A stretch of DNA of 64,000 nt from Deltaproteobacteria bacterium (GTDB taxonomy: Bacteria; Myxococcota_A; Polyangia; JACPQR01), in contig JACPQR010000051.1 of NCBI GenBank assembly GCA_016190375.1, positions 1-64,000 of the forward strand, read 5' to 3'. The notes under the pieces were generated by a model. The model saw only the letters and a list, made by a program, of their open reading frames with translations. It did not search any database and was not told the origin of the DNA. A program made the position numbers and the translations under genes. Of this stretch, positions 63,601 through 64,000 are shown piece by piece (within the stretch, counting starts at the first letter, position 1; every line of letters starts with the position of its first letter).

Positions 63601-64000
63601 GTCCGCGCGCGCGGCAGGCGATCGCGAAAGGCTCGCGCTCGCCTGCGCATCTCGCGTCCGGCCCCTCTGGTTCGCGGGGAATCTGGCCGTGCTCGAGGAG
63701 GTCGTGGCGGAGGTCGCGGCGCTCGCCGAGGGCGGCTCGCCTCGCGCGGCCTTCGCCGCTGCCGAGGCTCGCGCGCACCTCGCGGCCGCGCGCGGGGATC
63801 ACGGGGAGCGTCTCTCGTGCTACGGGGAGGCGATCGGCCTGCTCGAGAACGCAGGCGACGTGCGGCGCCTGGCCGCCATGCGGTCGGACCAGGCGGACAC
63901 GTACAACAGGGTAGGGGCCTACGGGGAGGCCGAGGCTGCGCTCCGTGAGGCCATCGAGGGCTGTCGTCGCGTCGGCAGCCACGTCGCGGAGGGCTACGCA
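60650..64000 (+). CDS. Ser/Thr kinase - degenerate cyclase - AAA ATPase - TPR protein (partial)
   Basis: The gene runs off the right edge; 1117 codons are visible. Residues about 17-275 are a complete kinase domain: G-loop GKGGMGVVYRG, Lys45 in VAVKVIAA, HRDLKPSN at 135-142, DFG in IFDFGIAL, GTPSYLSPEQ. A middle segment (about 320-455) resembles a class III nucleotide cyclase, but the two metal Asp positions read FAE and GGR in place of FAD and GDG. From about 464 there is an ATPase with Walker A GPAGIGKT and Walker B LLLEDLQWADPASL, then helical repeats. The architecture matches PknK-like multidomain kinases of myxobacteria. Confidence 0.9.
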   Translation, partial: MESTQPGVAARTSIGPYKLEGVLGKGGMGVVYRGVDEAGTPVAVKVIAAACLAKETARLRFEREALIRIDHPNVVRLRDARTDSDGTPYVVFDLLEGETLEDVIERDDLTIGEVVRMGRHVANGLHAAHAMRVVHRDLKPSNVFRCRDGLYKIFDFGIALLSSRDTRLTAKSSLLGTPSYLSPEQARCELDLDPRSDIWALGAVLYHALAGKPPFDGESILLTIVAAATRDVAPLGQVAPAVPSSLAAVVDRALRRDKKERWPTAVDLEAALAALDLGEASSREVRSVRGAGVRPSPQAGEPRAEAGGADTQFPPTEHRVMAILFAEGVHDAARLSAEIEGQGGKVMQLAGGRALGLFGVTSWEGDEVLRAAAAAIQGRLAAERVAVASGHAVLERGAVAGLGLRDAEAGCAVELDGVAVAPEAAKHLDESFSLRSAPGGFFELTADRGPSWPAPPPEATAPTTFGREPELAQLRFALSSALDDERAIAVLVTGPAGIGKTRLRREMERLILDAPSKVTTLIGRGEPIRRGAALSLFASAIHGRARLAAHRRGWPTLSANSPLEGRRAAVRCLVAEALPEGGATEDFSSFLGELLGVPMPATPGIEAARLDPRLMGDRLRMALRDYLDALAARGPLALLLEDLQWADPASLDMLPDLLDRNADRPLVVVATARPELLDHRRDPFRGHTVIRLVLRGLVSSHVASLGEAVAGRRLPEALASAITSVTGGNPFYVEQIVLALKDRASLDCDAASLPLPLSVEAAVQSRLDHLPHAEKELCKAAACFHRPFSAEEASCLEVDGALLHSLTRREILASRVRDRGATARDYQFRSSLVGEVAYRMLGDEARSAVHRRIAAHLSAGSGCDPEEVASHHDRGGQPEAAATRYAEAALATSRRGDTAAVMRCSDAALRLGPIRESAFALRMARSTALYFGGRRDEQEREIRAALDSSRSDAERACAQTELTGWLTVEGRLHEAEQAATAAVESARAAGDRERLALACASRVRPLWFAGNLAVLEEVVAEVAALAEGGSPRAAFAAAEARAHLAAARGDHGERLSCYGEAIGLLENAGDVRRLAAMRSDQADTYNRVGAYGEAEAALREAIEGCRRVGSHVAEGYA

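Overview
This window is high-GC (about 70% by eye) DNA from a bacterium that looks like a member of the Myxococcota (former Deltaproteobacteria), probably a Polyangia/Sandaracinus-like or uncultured relative. Three things support this: a MYXO-CTERM-type sorting tail on a secreted lectin/thrombospondin-3 protein (8146-11529), two Ser/Thr kinases with myxobacterial architectures, and many surface lipoproteins with acidic Asp-X spacers or Cys-rich modules. I saw no tRNA, rRNA, CRISPR array, prophage or full insertion sequence. The placement is an inference; no search was run.

Layout. 1-2.2 kb: two minus-strand surface lipoproteins and an intergenic region with inverted GGCAACA heptamer arrays. 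2.2-12.2 kb: REP-like repeats, a giant TPR protein, the lectin/TSP3/MYXO-CTERM protein and a Phd-PIN toxin-antitoxin pair behind a perfect palindrome. 12.2-17.2 kb: small unknowns, a MerR-TPR fusion, a calcineurin-like phosphoesterase, two perfect hairpins and a Cys-rich lipoprotein. 17.2-27.6 kb: a CorC-type transporter (minus), then three alkaline-phosphatase-superfamily genes, a PEGA-domain kinase and a beta-helix lipoprotein. 27.6-33.7 kb: acyl-CoA dehydrogenase and glycosyltransferase (divergent), an STN-domain lipoprotein, ParDE, and two phospholipid genes. 33.8-39.1 kb: TolB, a YgfK-like flavin/Fe-S protein and an FHA protein. 39.3-45.7 kb: an esterase lipoprotein, tolQ-tolR-tolA, an alpha/beta hydrolase, a rhomboid protease and a degenerate sigma-54-activator-like protein. 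45.7-52.1 kb: Fpg-like glycosylase, LigA, a cNMP-binding protein, a lipoprotein, a REP-associated tyrosine transposase, a GGTCGC satellite and RNase III. 52.1-64 kb: a Stig1-like Cys-rich lipoprotein, CoaE, an SDR enzyme, a DUF2721-like membrane protein, a DUF3604-like lipoprotein, a HicAB module sitting between two copies of the 3' end of a small secreted-protein gene, and a large kinase/ATPase cut by the right edge.

How the genes work together. Envelope biology dominates: the Tol machinery (tolQRA plus a separate tolB), about ten lipoproteins, rhomboid, phospholipid synthesis (CDP-alcohol phosphotransferase, PLD) and AP-superfamily hydrolases. Housekeeping genes are scattered among them (ligA, rnc, coaE, fpg-like). 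Three toxin-antitoxin modules (Phd-PIN, ParDE, HicAB) and the REP/RAYT pair are the accessory layer. A recurring 5' pattern stands out: extended -10 boxes of the form TGnTAnnnT lie only 6-13 nt before many start codons, which suggests leaderless or very short-leader transcripts.

Starts were chosen by hand from signal peptides, Shine-Dalgarno-like sequences, family N-termini and the -10 pattern. All motif and repeat comparisons were by eye.
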